Below are positions 1 through 8,571 of a stretch of 64,000 nt of DNA, piece after piece. Location: NCBI GenBank assembly GCA_049889415.1, contig JBMHDL010000002.1, positions 1-64,000 of the forward strand, written 5' to 3'. Under the pieces are notes generated by a model. It was not told the DNA's origin. It saw only the letters and a program-made list of their open reading frames with translations, and did not search any database. Both the position numbers and the translations under genes were made by a program. This DNA comes from JAYQKL01 sp049889415 (GTDB lineage Bacteria > Pseudomonadota > Alphaproteobacteria > RS24). How positions within the stretch are numbered: the first letter of the stretch is position 1; each line of letters starts with the position of its first letter.

Positions 1-287
1 TCGTTATTAATTAAAATTCTTTCTTGGTTAGCCTTGTCTAGTTGAAAGTTAATTGAGTGCTCTGTAATAGCCAGTGATTTATCAATTAAAGTTTTCTCAT
101 TTTTTAAATATTCAGCAACACCCACAGCCCATTCTGCCTTATCTGTCTCTGACAAACTGAATAATTCCTCAGTGTCGTTAGAAAGATGGCTATCTGTTAC
201 AAATTGATCATCTTTGGAAATTTCATTCTCTTTAAGGGCTATATCATCATTTTGAATATTACTTTTCTGACCATCCCCCAACCTAGC
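1..287 (-). pseudogene. Downstream frame of a probable frameshifted gene, runs off left edge
   Basis: On the minus strand a reading frame is open from a TAA at 288-290 to the left edge of the window, with no internal stop over about 95 codons. The peptide is acidic and polar, rich in Glu, Asp, Asn and Lys, and looks like a genuine soluble domain rather than random translation. It has no convincing start: the only early candidate is a TTG next to the G5 run (C5 on the plus strand at 275-279). The 65-residue membrane-anchored peptide at 239-436 ends inside this frame, and a one-base shift in the G5 run would join the two into signal/anchor plus cytoplasmic domain. The reading frame is seen directly; that the two parts are one gene is inference. 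The family is not recognised. Confidence 0.5.
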
Positions 288-436
288 TTATAAAAAAATA
301 CTGCCAAAGCTATAAGAATTATAATCCAGTTACCTTTGCTATTTGTATCGCTGATATGATCTTGATCGTAATATCTTGCAAAAGCTGTTTGAATTGAAAA
401 TAAGTAAATTAAAAAATTCAAATAAAATGTTCTCAT
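239..436 (-). CDS. Small membrane-anchored hypothetical protein (probable N-terminal part of a frameshifted gene)
   Basis: Encodes 65 residues. It begins with a hydrophobic N-terminal stretch (about residues 4-19) that could be a signal peptide ending near FARYY, followed by a short polar segment (20-35) and a clear transmembrane helix at about 36-53. The peptide stops soon after the helix, at a G5 run (plus-strand C5 at 275-279). Because the neighbouring frame stays open to the window edge, I think the intact protein is longer and this is the first part. It lies in the AT-rich block left of tRNA-Thr. No family is recognised and the function is unknown. It could alternatively be a real small protein. 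Confidence 0.45.
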   Translation of the reverse strand: MRTFYLNFLIYLFSIQTAFARYYDQDHISDTNSKGNWIIILIALAVFFYKLGWGMVRKVIFKMMI

Positions 437-528
437 TGTTAAATATCTTTAACCAGTACACAGCATTCTATTATTGACAATAAATTACGATAAAATAATT
501 CAGCAGAGGATTTACGGATTTCTTATGT

Positions 529-1068
529 TCATAAATTATTAATATCTCGCATAAGTTGCTCAATTACATCGACCATTAGGAGGTTAACAACAGAAGAAAA
601 ATCTGAAGGAAGACCAAACTTGCCAGTTTTTCTTTCTTTAGCTGAATATCTTTTATCGATTAGGGTCTCTTCTTTACTCTTATTTTGAAGCAAATAATGA
701 ACTTTAAATGTCCAATCTACAGAGTATCCCAAGTCGTCAGCTTCGAACTGGATGACATTACCAGAAAGCTCCAAATCATCTTCATTGTTAATTACTACAC
801 CAGCATTACCTAATTCGATAGCTGTGGCTCTTTTAAAATATAATGCAACATCTTCTCCAATAAATATGCTCCCAATAGCTGTATTGGAAATTTGATTGCT
901 TTTTACTTTTCCCTCATCAAAGGCAATATAAGAAAACTCACCAAGTGCTAATTCTTTATTTTTAATTTTAATATACGACTGAGAATTATATTCTACTGGC
1001 AGCGTTCCTGAGCAAGCTCCGACAGAAAATGATAAAGCCAAAAGAACTATTAAGTTTTTAAATTTCAT
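529..1068 (-). CDS. Hypothetical lipoprotein
   Basis: Encodes 179 residues. The N-terminus has Lys residues, a hydrophobic core and a lipobox (VGAC, Cys at about residue 19), so it should be exported, lipidated and membrane anchored. The mature part is predicted by eye to alternate short strands, with no catalytic motif that I recognise. The upstream sequence on the minus strand contains an AAGG-type ribosome-binding site a few bases before ATG. Codon use and base composition are AT-rich like the rest of 1-1560 and unlike the chromosome to the right, suggesting acquisition by transfer. Partner and substrate cannot be inferred. Confidence 0.7.
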   Translation of the reverse strand: MKFKNLIVLLALSFSVGACSGTLPVEYNSQSYIKIKNKELALGEFSYIAFDEGKVKSNQISNTAIGSIFIGEDVALYFKRATAIELGNAGVVINNEDDLELSGNVIQFEADDLGYSVDWTFKVHYLLQNKSKEETLIDKRYSAKERKTGKFGLPSDFSSVVNLLMVDVIEQLMRDINNL

Positions 1069-1221
1069 TTATTTCACCTTCCTTTTAAACACCTACACTT
1101 TGTGACTGCTTTGAAAGTTTCTATATGGTGGAATAGTTATCCTAATATCCACCAATACTACCCTTTGAAAGCCTAACAGCCGAAGTAGTATAATGTAAAC
1201 CTGAGTTCAGGAGCATTCACG

Positions 1222-1512
1222 ATGCGTGATAAACAAGGCAAATTTGTTAAGGGTCATTCAGGCAATCCCGCTGGGCGTCCTAAAGATACCTATAAGGTCG
1301 CTGAGCTGGCAAGAACATACACCACGGAAGCAATTGAGACCCTGGCTGAGATAATGCGCTTTGCTAAAGACGAGCGTGTGAGGGGAACAGCGGCTCAGGC
1401 ATTACTGGATAGAGGCTGGGGAAAACCTAAAGTGGAGATTGTCACTGAAAACTCAGACTACATTACAGCCTTAGAACTTGTTAGAGATAAATTACAGCAA
1501 AAGAATGGTTAA
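1222..1512 (+). CDS. DUF5681 domain protein
   Basis: Encodes 96 residues. The N-terminal motif GHSGNPAGRPK (about residues 11-21) is the hallmark of DUF5681, a small basic domain of unknown function often found in prophages and mobile regions, in some cases beside terminase genes. The rest is helical, with a short conserved-looking segment around DRGWGKPK. The start ATG is preceded by CAGGAGC at a good distance. No terminase, portal or integrase accompanies it here, so it is either a remnant or a stand-alone cargo gene. It sits 105 bp from the 3' end of tRNA-Thr, in keeping with an integrated element. Function is unknown. Confidence 0.7.
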   Translation: MRDKQGKFVKGHSGNPAGRPKDTYKVAELARTYTTEAIETLAEIMRFAKDERVRGTAAQALLDRGWGKPKVEIVTENSDYITALELVRDKLQQKNG

Positions 1513-1532
1513 ACTAACGAAGCCTGTCAAGC

Positions 1533-1554
1533 TGCTGATATAATGCTGATATAA
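1533..1554. repeat. 11-bp tandem duplication
   Basis: TGCTGATATAA occurs twice back to back, just after the DUF5681 stop codon and before tRNA-Thr. It may be a replication-slippage product or part of a junction sequence of the element. No function can be assigned. Confidence 0.6.
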
Positions 1555-1616
1555 AATCTAGCGCAAAGCACTTTCAAACTTAATAAAGTTTATATTATTG
1601 ATATATATTTGGAAAA

Positions 1617-1692
1617 TGGTGCCGGCACACGGACTTGAACCGCGGACCCTCTGATTACAAATCAGATGCTCTACCAACTGAGCTATACCGGC
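1617..1692 (-). tRNA. tRNA-Thr (anticodon TGT)
   Basis: The minus strand folds as a complete 76-nt cloverleaf. The acceptor stem GCCGGTA pairs with TGCCGGC, followed by discriminator A and an encoded CCA at 1617-1619. The D arm, the anticodon loop with TGT (reads ACA) and the T arm with GTTCAAGTC are all visible. Its 3' end faces the AT-rich block to the left, the usual orientation for a tRNA used as an integration target. Confidence 0.95.
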
Positions 1693-1891
1693 CAAAGGGC
1701 GCGAAGGCGCGCTTGTGCGATGCTTTATACCCATCTTGGCGGTGAAAAAAAAGCTGTTTTTTGCCTGAGGCACAGTTTTTCCGCAGCGCGGCGGCAGCTG
1801 CACGGCACGACACCGGCGGCAATACGCAAAAAAACCTTTTCCTTTATGCAAAAGGGGGCTAGGTAAGCCGATACACAGGACAGGACATATC

Positions 1892-3715
1892 ATGCAGCCC
1901 CTTCGTAACATCGCCATCATCGCCCATGTCGACCACGGCAAGACAACCCTAATCGACTCAATCATGAAACAGACCGGTCTGTTCCGGGACAACCAGCAGG
2001 TTGAGGAGCGCCTAATGGACAGCGGCGATCTGGAAAAGGAGCGCGGCATCACCATTCTGGCCAAGCCGACATCCGTGCAATATGGCGACATCCGTATCAA
2101 CATCATCGATACGCCCGGTCATGCCGATTTCGGCGGCGAGGTAGAGCGGGTGTTGGGTATGGCCGATGGCGTGATCTTGCTGACTGACGCGGCTGAAGGA
2201 CCAATGCCGCAGACCAAATTCGTGCTCGGCAAGGCATTAGCCCAAGGCCTGCGCCCGATAGTCATCATCAACAAGGTCGACCGGCCGGACGGGCGCCCCG
2301 ATGAGGTGGTGGATGAGGTTTTTGACCTGTTTGTGTCGCTGGACGCCACAGATGAACAGCTGGATTTTCCCATTCTTTACGCCTCCGGGCGCGACGGCTG
2401 GTGCACCCGCGAACTGGACGACCCGCGTGACAATCTGTTGCCGTTGCTCGATCTGGTAGTCGCGCATGTCTCCCCCCCTGAGGTGGATCCGGATAAACCC
2501 TTCGCCATGCTCTCGACCCTGCTTGACAGCGACCCCTATCTCGGCCGCTGCCTGACCGGGCGCGTTGCCCAGGGCACGGCCAAAGTCAATGAGGCGGTGC
2601 GGGCGCTCAATCTGAACGGCGAGGTTGTCGAAACTGGCCGGCTGACCAAGCTGCTGCGCTTTGAAGGCACCCAGCGTGTGCCGGTGGACGAGGTGCAGGC
2701 AGGGGATTTGATCTGTATCGCCGGATTGACCAAAGCTTCGGTCGCCGATACGATCTGTTCGGCCGAGGTTGGCACCCCCTTGCCTTCAACCCCGATCGAC
2801 CCGCCCACCATGTCAGTCACCATCACAGTCAATGACAGCCCATTTGCCGGCAAGGAAGGCAAAAAAGTGACCTCCACCGTCATCCGCGAACGCCTGCTGG
2901 CGGAAGCCGAAACCAATGTCGCCATCACCTTCAATGAGGGGGACAACAAGGATGCATTTGAAATCGGCGGGCGCGGAGAATTGCAGCTTGGTGTGCTGAT
3001 AGAGACCATGCGTCGTGAAGGGTTTGAATTGACGGTCTCACGCCCGCGGGTTCTGATCCGCACCGAAAATGGCGAAAAGCAGGAGCCGATTGAGGAAGTC
3101 ACCATTGATGTAGATGAGGAATACAGTTCCACCGTCGTGGACAGCATGAACCGGCGCAAGGCCGTCATGATGGATATGCGCTCATCAGGGGCCGGCAAAA
3201 CCAGATTGCTGTTTCATGCGCCCTCGCGTGGTCTGATCGGATATCAAAGCAAGTTTCTGACCGACACACGTGGCACAGGCGTCCTGAACCGGGTCTTCCA
3301 TAGCTACGCCCCCTATAAAGGGGATATCCCCGGCCGACGCAACGGGGCTTTGATTGCGTCAGAGACCGGCACAGCCGTGGCCTATGCGATTTTCAACCTG
3401 CAGGACCGCGGGGTCATGTTCATTGATCCGCAAACACCGGTTTACCAGGGCATGATTGTCGGAGAACACAGCCGCGAAAATGATCTTGAGATCAATGTAC
3501 TGAAAGGCAAAAAGCTGACCAACATCCGCGCGTCGGGCGCCGATGAGGCGGTCGTCCTGACCCCACCACGCCGGCTGTCATTGGAGGAGATGATGGCTTA
3601 TGTGGAGGTGGACGAATTGCTGGAGGTAACGCCGGAAAGTCTGCGTTTGCGCAAACGCTACCTGCTGGAGCATGAGCGTAAGAAATACCGCAAAGAGCTG
3701 GCCGCCCAAAACTAA
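1892..3715 (+). CDS. typA: Ribosome-associated translational GTPase TypA/BipA
   Basis: Encodes 607 residues, the normal length for this family. It is an EF-G-like GTPase that binds the ribosome and helps assembly and translation under stress or cold. The G1 motif AHVDHGKT is at residues 11-18, RGITI at about 51-55, G3 DTPGH at 73-77 and G4 NKVD at 127-130. The EF-Tu-like domain 2 and the BipA-specific C-terminal region follow (for example GLIGYQSKFLTDTRG and the conserved LTPPRRLSLEE segment near the end). It is the first gene to the right of tRNA-Thr and has normal chromosomal composition. A weak AGGACA site lies upstream of ATG. Confidence is high. Confidence 0.97.
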   Translation: MQPLRNIAIIAHVDHGKTTLIDSIMKQTGLFRDNQQVEERLMDSGDLEKERGITILAKPTSVQYGDIRINIIDTPGHADFGGEVERVLGMADGVILLTDAAEGPMPQTKFVLGKALAQGLRPIVIINKVDRPDGRPDEVVDEVFDLFVSLDATDEQLDFPILYASGRDGWCTRELDDPRDNLLPLLDLVVAHVSPPEVDPDKPFAMLSTLLDSDPYLGRCLTGRVAQGTAKVNEAVRALNLNGEVVETGRLTKLLRFEGTQRVPVDEVQAGDLICIAGLTKASVADTICSAEVGTPLPSTPIDPPTMSVTITVNDSPFAGKEGKKVTSTVIRERLLAEAETNVAITFNEGDNKDAFEIGGRGELQLGVLIETMRREGFELTVSRPRVLIRTENGEKQEPIEEVTIDVDEEYSSTVVDSMNRRKAVMMDMRSSGAGKTRLLFHAPSRGLIGYQSKFLTDTRGTGVLNRVFHSYAPYKGDIPGRRNGALIASETGTAVAYAIFNLQDRGVMFIDPQTPVYQGMIVGEHSRENDLEINVLKGKKLTNIRASGADEAVVLTPPRRLSLEEMMAYVEVDELLEVTPESLRLRKRYLLEHERKKYRKELAAQN

Positions 3716-3794
3716 GCGCGGCGTCGCCACAGGGATGCGATAGGCTTGAAATTTGCCGATTGAACCGGCACATTTGAGACTGATTCGTTGCCTG

Positions 3795-4817
3795 ATGAGT
3801 GTGATGACCAAAACCGATGATATGAACATGATGGCGCCACCGCCCGCTCCCCCGCATGGAGCCAACACACCCTTTGTTGTCGCGGCACTTTATAAATTCG
3901 TGGCCCTTCCGGATTATGCCGGGCTGCAGCCTCGGCTCAAGCTGGTGTGCAAAAAAGCCGGCACTTATGGAACACTCCTGCTGGCACATGAAGGCATAAA
4001 CGGGACCCTTGCCGGTGACCATGACGGCATCAGCAAGGTCATGGCATTTTTACGCGACCAGCCGGCCCTTGGCGACCTTGAGGTCAAGTATTCTTTTGCC
4101 GCAGAACAGCCCTTCAACCGCATGAAAGTAAGGCTGAAAAAGGAAATCGTCACCTTGGGACAACCGGCCGTCGATCCGACCAACACAATCGGCACCTATG
4201 TGGCGCCGGAAGAGTGGAACGCCCTGATTGATGATCCCGATACGCTTGTCATTGACACCCGCAATGATTACGAGGTGGCCATTGGTACATTCACCAATGC
4301 CGTAAATCCCGAAACTGAGACCTTCCGGGATTTTGCAGCTTATGTTCAAGACAAATTGAAACCTTTGGTTGCAGACCAGAAACCGAAGAAAATCGCCATG
4401 TTTTGCACCGGCGGCATACGTTGCGAGAAATCCACCAGCTATCTTCTGCAAGAGGGCTTCGAGAATGTTTTTCATTTGAAGGGCGGCATTTTGAAATATC
4501 TCGAACATATTCCTGAACAAGAAAGCAAATGGCAGGGTCAGTGTTTTGTCTTTGACCAACGGGTTTCAGTCGGACCTGGCCTGGTGCAGGGCGATTACGA
4601 CATGTGCCACGCCTGCCGCATGCCGATAACGCAGAACGACAAGCAACATCCGCGGTATCAGCCCGGCATCAGCTGTCCGAAATGCCATGGAACCCATTCC
4701 GACACGCAACTCAAGCGGTTTACCGACCGCCAACGCCAAATGGAACTCGCCAAAGCCCGCGGGGAAACCCATCTGGGCGCTGATGTCACCCGAAACAGAC
4801 GGGAAGATGATACATGA
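3795..4817 (+). CDS. trhO: tRNA uridine(34) hydroxylase TrhO (rhodanese family)
   Basis: Encodes about 340 residues from the ATG at 3795; another ATG at 3804 and a TTG at 3753 are possible and no clear ribosome-binding site decides. TrhO (YceA family) makes 5-hydroxyuridine at the wobble position of some tRNAs. An N-terminal acylphosphatase-like part (about 27-120) leads into a rhodanese domain (about 140-245) with the active-site loop CTGGIRC at 204-210. The C-terminal part holds paired CxxC motifs (CHAC, CPKC) that probably bind zinc, as in many homologues. The stop codon overlaps the start of the next gene in an ATGA, so the two are probably co-translated. Confidence 0.9.
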   Translation: MSVMTKTDDMNMMAPPPAPPHGANTPFVVAALYKFVALPDYAGLQPRLKLVCKKAGTYGTLLLAHEGINGTLAGDHDGISKVMAFLRDQPALGDLEVKYSFAAEQPFNRMKVRLKKEIVTLGQPAVDPTNTIGTYVAPEEWNALIDDPDTLVIDTRNDYEVAIGTFTNAVNPETETFRDFAAYVQDKLKPLVADQKPKKIAMFCTGGIRCEKSTSYLLQEGFENVFHLKGGILKYLEHIPEQESKWQGQCFVFDQRVSVGPGLVQGDYDMCHACRMPITQNDKQHPRYQPGISCPKCHGTHSDTQLKRFTDRQRQMELAKARGETHLGADVTRNRREDDT

Positions 4818-5473
4818 AAACCGGACCTGAGCCGCCCATCCTTTACAGTTTCCGCCGGTGTCCCTATGCCATGCGTGCGCGCATGGCGCTGGCCAGCAGT
4901 GGGATAGAATGTGAGCTGCGCGAAATCATCCTGCGCAACAAGCCGGCCCATATGCTCGTGCTGTCCCCCAAAGGCACGGTTCCGGTGCTTTGGCTGACCA
5001 ATGGCAGGGTTCTCGATGAAAGCCTTGAGGTGATGCAATGGGCGCTTGGCCAGAATGACCCTGAGGCCTTGACCGCTTATGCCGCCGGGGAGCATGAGTC
5101 CGCTGCTGAACTGATCGAACTGAATGACGGACCGTTCAAGCACAATCTTGACCGCTACAAATATGCCAGCCGCTATGAGAATGCCGATGCGCTAGAACAT
5201 CGCACCGCCTGCAGTGCCTTTGTAGAGCGCCTTAACGGGGTGCTGGATGGCAGGCCCTGGCTGTTCGGGGACAAGCCGAAACTCGTTGACCTGGCATTAT
5301 TGCCGTTTTTACGGCAGTTCAGGATTGCCGATCCGGATTGGTTTGACGACCAAACGCAATGGCCGCATGTCCAAGCTTGGGTGCAGGCATTTTTACAATC
5401 AAACCGACTCGCGAAGGTTATGAGGAAATACCCGATATGGCAGGACGGAGACGTCCCCGTCACATTTCCCTGA
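4814..5473 (+). CDS. Glutathione S-transferase family protein
   Basis: Encodes 219 residues. The thioredoxin-fold N-terminal domain has a CPYA motif at residues 16-19, the position of the glutathione-activating residue in Cys-type (omega or beta-like) enzymes, and the cis-Pro segment KGTVPVL at about 54-60. The helical C-terminal domain follows from about residue 90. Such proteins use glutathione for thiol transfer or dehalogenation; the substrate cannot be read from sequence. It overlaps trhO by 4 bases (ATGA). It converges with the GST at 5487, leaving 13 bases between stop codons. Confidence 0.85.
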   Translation: MKTGPEPPILYSFRRCPYAMRARMALASSGIECELREIILRNKPAHMLVLSPKGTVPVLWLTNGRVLDESLEVMQWALGQNDPEALTAYAAGEHESAAELIELNDGPFKHNLDRYKYASRYENADALEHRTACSAFVERLNGVLDGRPWLFGDKPKLVDLALLPFLRQFRIADPDWFDDQTQWPHVQAWVQAFLQSNRLAKVMRKYPIWQDGDVPVTFP

Positions 5474-5486
5474 GACGGGGACCGGC

Positions 5487-6194
5487 TTAAAGCCCCTTTT
5501 CCGACCGGTAGGCATTCAGATCCGGTTTTTCAAACCCGAGAGAGGCAATTGCCTCACCCTCCCCGGCAATCAACTCCGCCATGACCGGATCGGCGCAGAC
5601 CCGTTCGACCAACCCGTGTAATGCCGCGCCGTCGGACTCCATCAAATCATATCCGGCATGGCTGATATTGACGAAATGCACCGCAATCGATATGTCGGCA
5701 ATGCTCATCGTGTCGCCAATCAACCAATCATTGCCACCCAGCTCGCCATCAATGTAAGCGGCGAACCTTTTGATGTTCTCAAAGCCCTGTTCCACGGCGC
5801 TCATATCTGGCTCGGAACCGGTTGCCCAGGAAAAGAAAATGGTACGGAAAAAAGCCGCCGTGCCGTTGGGGCCAAGCTCTGTGTCCCCATACTCCTCCAG
5901 CCAAAGCGCCTTGGCATAATCCACCGGGTCAGCTGGATAAAACGGCGTGTCCGGAAAAGCTTTTTCCACAAAAGCGCAAATAGCGGAGCTGTCCGGAATA
6001 CTGGTCTCGCCCCCATCATGAGCAATTACCATGGCGGGAATGCGCTTGAGGGGGTGAATTTTTTCATAATCCTCCGGCATGGCCAATGGGCTGACCCGTG
6101 GGTCATAATCATAGGCAATACCTTTTTTCCCCAACAGCATCCTGACTTTGCGGACATATGGCGACAAGGGCGCCCCATAAAGTTTCAGTTTCAT
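5487..6194 (-). CDS. Glutathione S-transferase family protein
   Basis: Encodes 235 residues. The N-terminal domain begins MKLKLYGAPLSPYVRKVR, where the Ser at about residue 11 takes the place of the Cys of the facing GST, giving a Ser-type active site. The cis-Pro region is KRIPAM and SSAIC follows, which is the glutathione gamma-glutamyl binding SS/ES motif region. The C-terminal helical domain (about 90-220) contains WLIGDTMSIADIS, the conserved N-capping box of GSTs. It lies 41 bases beyond the Mla-like operon on the same strand and may be transcribed with it. The two adjacent GSTs are too different to be a recent duplication. Confidence 0.87.
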   Translation of the reverse strand: MKLKLYGAPLSPYVRKVRMLLGKKGIAYDYDPRVSPLAMPEDYEKIHPLKRIPAMVIAHDGGETSIPDSSAICAFVEKAFPDTPFYPADPVDYAKALWLEEYGDTELGPNGTAAFFRTIFFSWATGSEPDMSAVEQGFENIKRFAAYIDGELGGNDWLIGDTMSIADISIAVHFVNISHAGYDLMESDGAALHGLVERVCADPVMAELIAGEGEAIASLGFEKPDLNAYRSEKGL

Positions 6195-6235
6195 AATCTC
6201 TCCCCGTTCTTGTTATGAGACTTCACCTCACCACA

Positions 6236-6829
6236 TCACAGCGCACTTGCCAAATCTTTTGCCAAATCATCCAGCACAAGCCCCAAAGCAGCACCCAATC
6301 CGCTGACCCCGCTACCGGCACTGGTGCCGGTACTGGCGGTTTTGCGGTAAGTTTTGGTCAAGATCAGGGCATTCCCCTTCCGGCGGGTGACAGTGGCATA
6401 GACCGCAATTTCGGCGGTTTGCGCACCGGCATCCCAATGAAACCCGGTCAAAGCCACCCGCAACACAAAATCCCCATTTGTCACACCGATGCCTGCAGGC
6501 AGAAACGACAAATCCTGTGAAGCGTCACTGAGGCTTTTGACAACGGCTTCCTGCACCAGCGCGCTGGGAGCTGCCCGCCATAAATGCCCCTCCATTTCGC
6601 GCAGCTGCAAGGGTTGGTCACCGGTTTTTTTCAATATCGGGCGGCCGGCAATAACGCCCTCTGCCTGCACTCGCTCAACCAGCACCAACCCTTCGGCACC
6701 GTACCGGACGGGTTGCGACATGTCGGCGGAAAGCCCGTAATGGGTGTGCGGGGGCTGGCTGGGCGCCCCGGCGCAGGCCGCCAACACAGCACATATCAGG
6801 GTTATCATCAGGACATGAACATGTTTCAT
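6236..6829 (-). CDS. ABC-type transport auxiliary lipoprotein (PqiC/DUF330-like)
   Basis: Encodes 197 residues. The signal peptide ends in lipobox LAAC with Cys19, so the mature protein is a lipoprotein. Position at the end of an MlaE-MlaF-MlaD operon and the general layout (about 180 mature residues, strand-rich, Gly/Ala-rich tail) match the auxiliary lipoprotein family linked with MCE transporters. These sit in the outer membrane and are thought to help lipids cross the periplasm. It starts 10 bases after the mlaD-like stop. Assignment rests partly on context. Confidence 0.75.
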   Translation of the reverse strand: MKHVHVLMITLICAVLAACAGAPSQPPHTHYGLSADMSQPVRYGAEGLVLVERVQAEGVIAGRPILKKTGDQPLQLREMEGHLWRAAPSALVQEAVVKSLSDASQDLSFLPAGIGVTNGDFVLRVALTGFHWDAGAQTAEIAVYATVTRRKGNALILTKTYRKTASTGTSAGSGVSGLGAALGLVLDDLAKDLASAL

Positions 6830-6839
6830 GGTCGGCCTC

Positions 6840-7778
6840 CTATTGTGTTCCGGTTATCAGGGCTTGGGGATTGCGGCGCAAGGTGGCGGTCATTTCCTCA
6901 ATATTCAGGGCCGCACGGTCAAGCCGGTCAGAAATTGAGGACAGACGGTCAAATGCCTCGCGCCCGGCATTGGCGGCCTGCGGCGCCACCGTATCGGTGA
7001 CATTACGCACAGAAGCTGCCGCCTGCCGCATATCCGCCACAGCCGCACCCAACTCATCGAAGGTTTTCGGATTAATCGCCCCGTCGGCACTTTTCAGCAC
7101 AGCATTGGCAGCAGCACTGGCCTGTTCGATATTGGCCAATGAGGCCTCCAAAGCCGACAGATTGGCGTCACTCAAAGCCTTGTTGAGCTGGTCAAGTGTA
7201 CCTTCGGTCTTGCCGACCAGCCGCGGGGCCGCAGATGACAGCTCACTGGCAAATCCGGCAATGCCGCCCAAGGCCGCACGGCCCTCCTGATCCATGACCC
7301 GGGTCATGGTATTGAGCATGGGCGCCAGGCTTTCCTTGGCGATTTTGGTGATTTCTTCGGCGGCCTTGCTGAAATCGCTGAGGTCCATGCCGGTCACACC
7401 GGTGCGGATCTCCGCGCCGGGTACTAATGCATCACCCGTGCCCTCTGCCAGAACCACACCCTTAGCAGATAGTAGGCTGTCCGCCCCGACCGAGGCAATC
7501 GTCCCGGACGGGATTTTCCAGCCGCGTCTGGTGCTGATGTCAATGCGGAACCGCATGGCTTCACTTTCAACCTCAGGCGTGATGTCATTGACAGAACCGA
7601 TGACATAGCCCTCATAGGTCACGGCGGCGCCGGCGCGCAGGCCCGACACATTGTCAAAATACAGGTAATATTTGTCGGTCGGCCCTTCATAGCCTCTGAA
7701 CACTGTGATCAGGCCAATCAACAGCACCACACCAATAATGATGAAAATGCCGGCCTTGACGTTTTTATCCCTATTCAT
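6840..7778 (-). CDS. mlaD: MlaD-like MCE-domain substrate-binding protein
   Basis: Encodes 312 residues from the ATG at 7778, which overlaps the end of the ATPase gene; a longer reading to 7841 is possible but its extra residues look untypical. A single transmembrane helix (about 8-28) anchors it in the inner membrane. It is followed by an MCE domain (about 38-120) that forms a hexameric ring binding phospholipids. The long C-terminal region is helical with heptad-like repeats and low complexity (Ala, Leu, Ser). Order E-F-D-lipoprotein indicates a retrograde or anterograde lipid transporter between the membranes. Confidence 0.88.
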   Translation of the reverse strand: MNRDKNVKAGIFIIIGVVLLIGLITVFRGYEGPTDKYYLYFDNVSGLRAGAAVTYEGYVIGSVNDITPEVESEAMRFRIDISTRRGWKIPSGTIASVGADSLLSAKGVVLAEGTGDALVPGAEIRTGVTGMDLSDFSKAAEEITKIAKESLAPMLNTMTRVMDQEGRAALGGIAGFASELSSAAPRLVGKTEGTLDQLNKALSDANLSALEASLANIEQASAAANAVLKSADGAINPKTFDELGAAVADMRQAAASVRNVTDTVAPQAANAGREAFDRLSSISDRLDRAALNIEEMTATLRRNPQALITGTQ

Positions 7779-8568
7779 GATCCGCTCCCACAAGACGCAA
7801 AAGGTGCTGCTCCGGGTCAAATTCCTCTTTTTCGGCAACACGGTTAATCAAATTCTGTATGCGTTCATTTTTAGATGCCTTGATGTCCGGCACCGACCCG
7901 TCGAAAATTATGTGCCCGCGGTCCAGCATGACAATCCGGTCCGCAATTTTAAAGGCACTGTCCAATTCATGTGTAACCACAACTATGGAAATATTGAGCG
8001 CCTGCTTGATATTGATGATCAATTCATCCAATGAGGCCGCAATCGCCGGATCCAGACCGGCGGAGGGTTCATCAAAAAACAAAAGCTTGGGATCAAGAGC
8101 CAAGGCCCGCGCCACTGCCGCCCGCTTGAGCATGCCGCCGGACAATTCTCCGGGTAACAATTCTTCCTTGCCCAGCAAATCCACCTGATCCAGCTTCATG
8201 CGGGTCACAATACCGACCATCTCTTCATCCAGCTTGGTGTGTTCTCGCAACGGCAGAGCCACATTATCCTCAATTGACAGGGACGACAGCAAGGCCCCGG
8301 ACTGGAAAGCAACCCCGATGGATTTGAGCAGCTTGAAGCGCTCAAAGGCCGGGATTTCATAGACATTTTTGCCGCCCAGCAAAACCGAGCCGGACATTGG
8401 CTTTTTCAATCCGATCAAATGGCGCAGAAAGGTTGATTTGCCGGAGCCGGAACCACCCATAATCACGACAATCTCACCCTTTTTGATTGTGACCGAGCAA
8501 TTATGGATGACGGCCGTCCCCTGATAGCCGCCGGTCAAATCCACTGTCTCGAGTAAATTGTCAGACAT
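7771..8568 (-). CDS. mlaF: Phospholipid ABC transporter ATP-binding protein MlaF
   Basis: Encodes 265 residues. It shows Walker A GGSGSGKST at 38-46, an ABC signature LSGGMLKR at about 142-149, and Walker B LLFFDEPSAGLDP shortly after. The H-loop histidine lies in VVVTHELDSA. It powers the MlaE permease at the inner membrane. The gene begins 3 bases after mlaE ends and its stop overlaps the mlaD start, so the three are co-translated. Confidence 0.93.
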   Translation of the reverse strand: MSDNLLETVDLTGGYQGTAVIHNCSVTIKKGEIVVIMGGSGSGKSTFLRHLIGLKKPMSGSVLLGGKNVYEIPAFERFKLLKSIGVAFQSGALLSSLSIEDNVALPLREHTKLDEEMVGIVTRMKLDQVDLLGKEELLPGELSGGMLKRAAVARALALDPKLLFFDEPSAGLDPAIAASLDELIINIKQALNISIVVVTHELDSAFKIADRIVMLDRGHIIFDGSVPDIKASKNERIQNLINRVAEKEEFDPEQHLLRLVGADHE

Positions 8569-8571
8569 GCA

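Noticed and set aside
1558..2106. A minus-strand frame spanning tRNA-Thr and the start of typA
   Set aside because: It reads through the tRNA and through typA antisense. No functional signal supports it.
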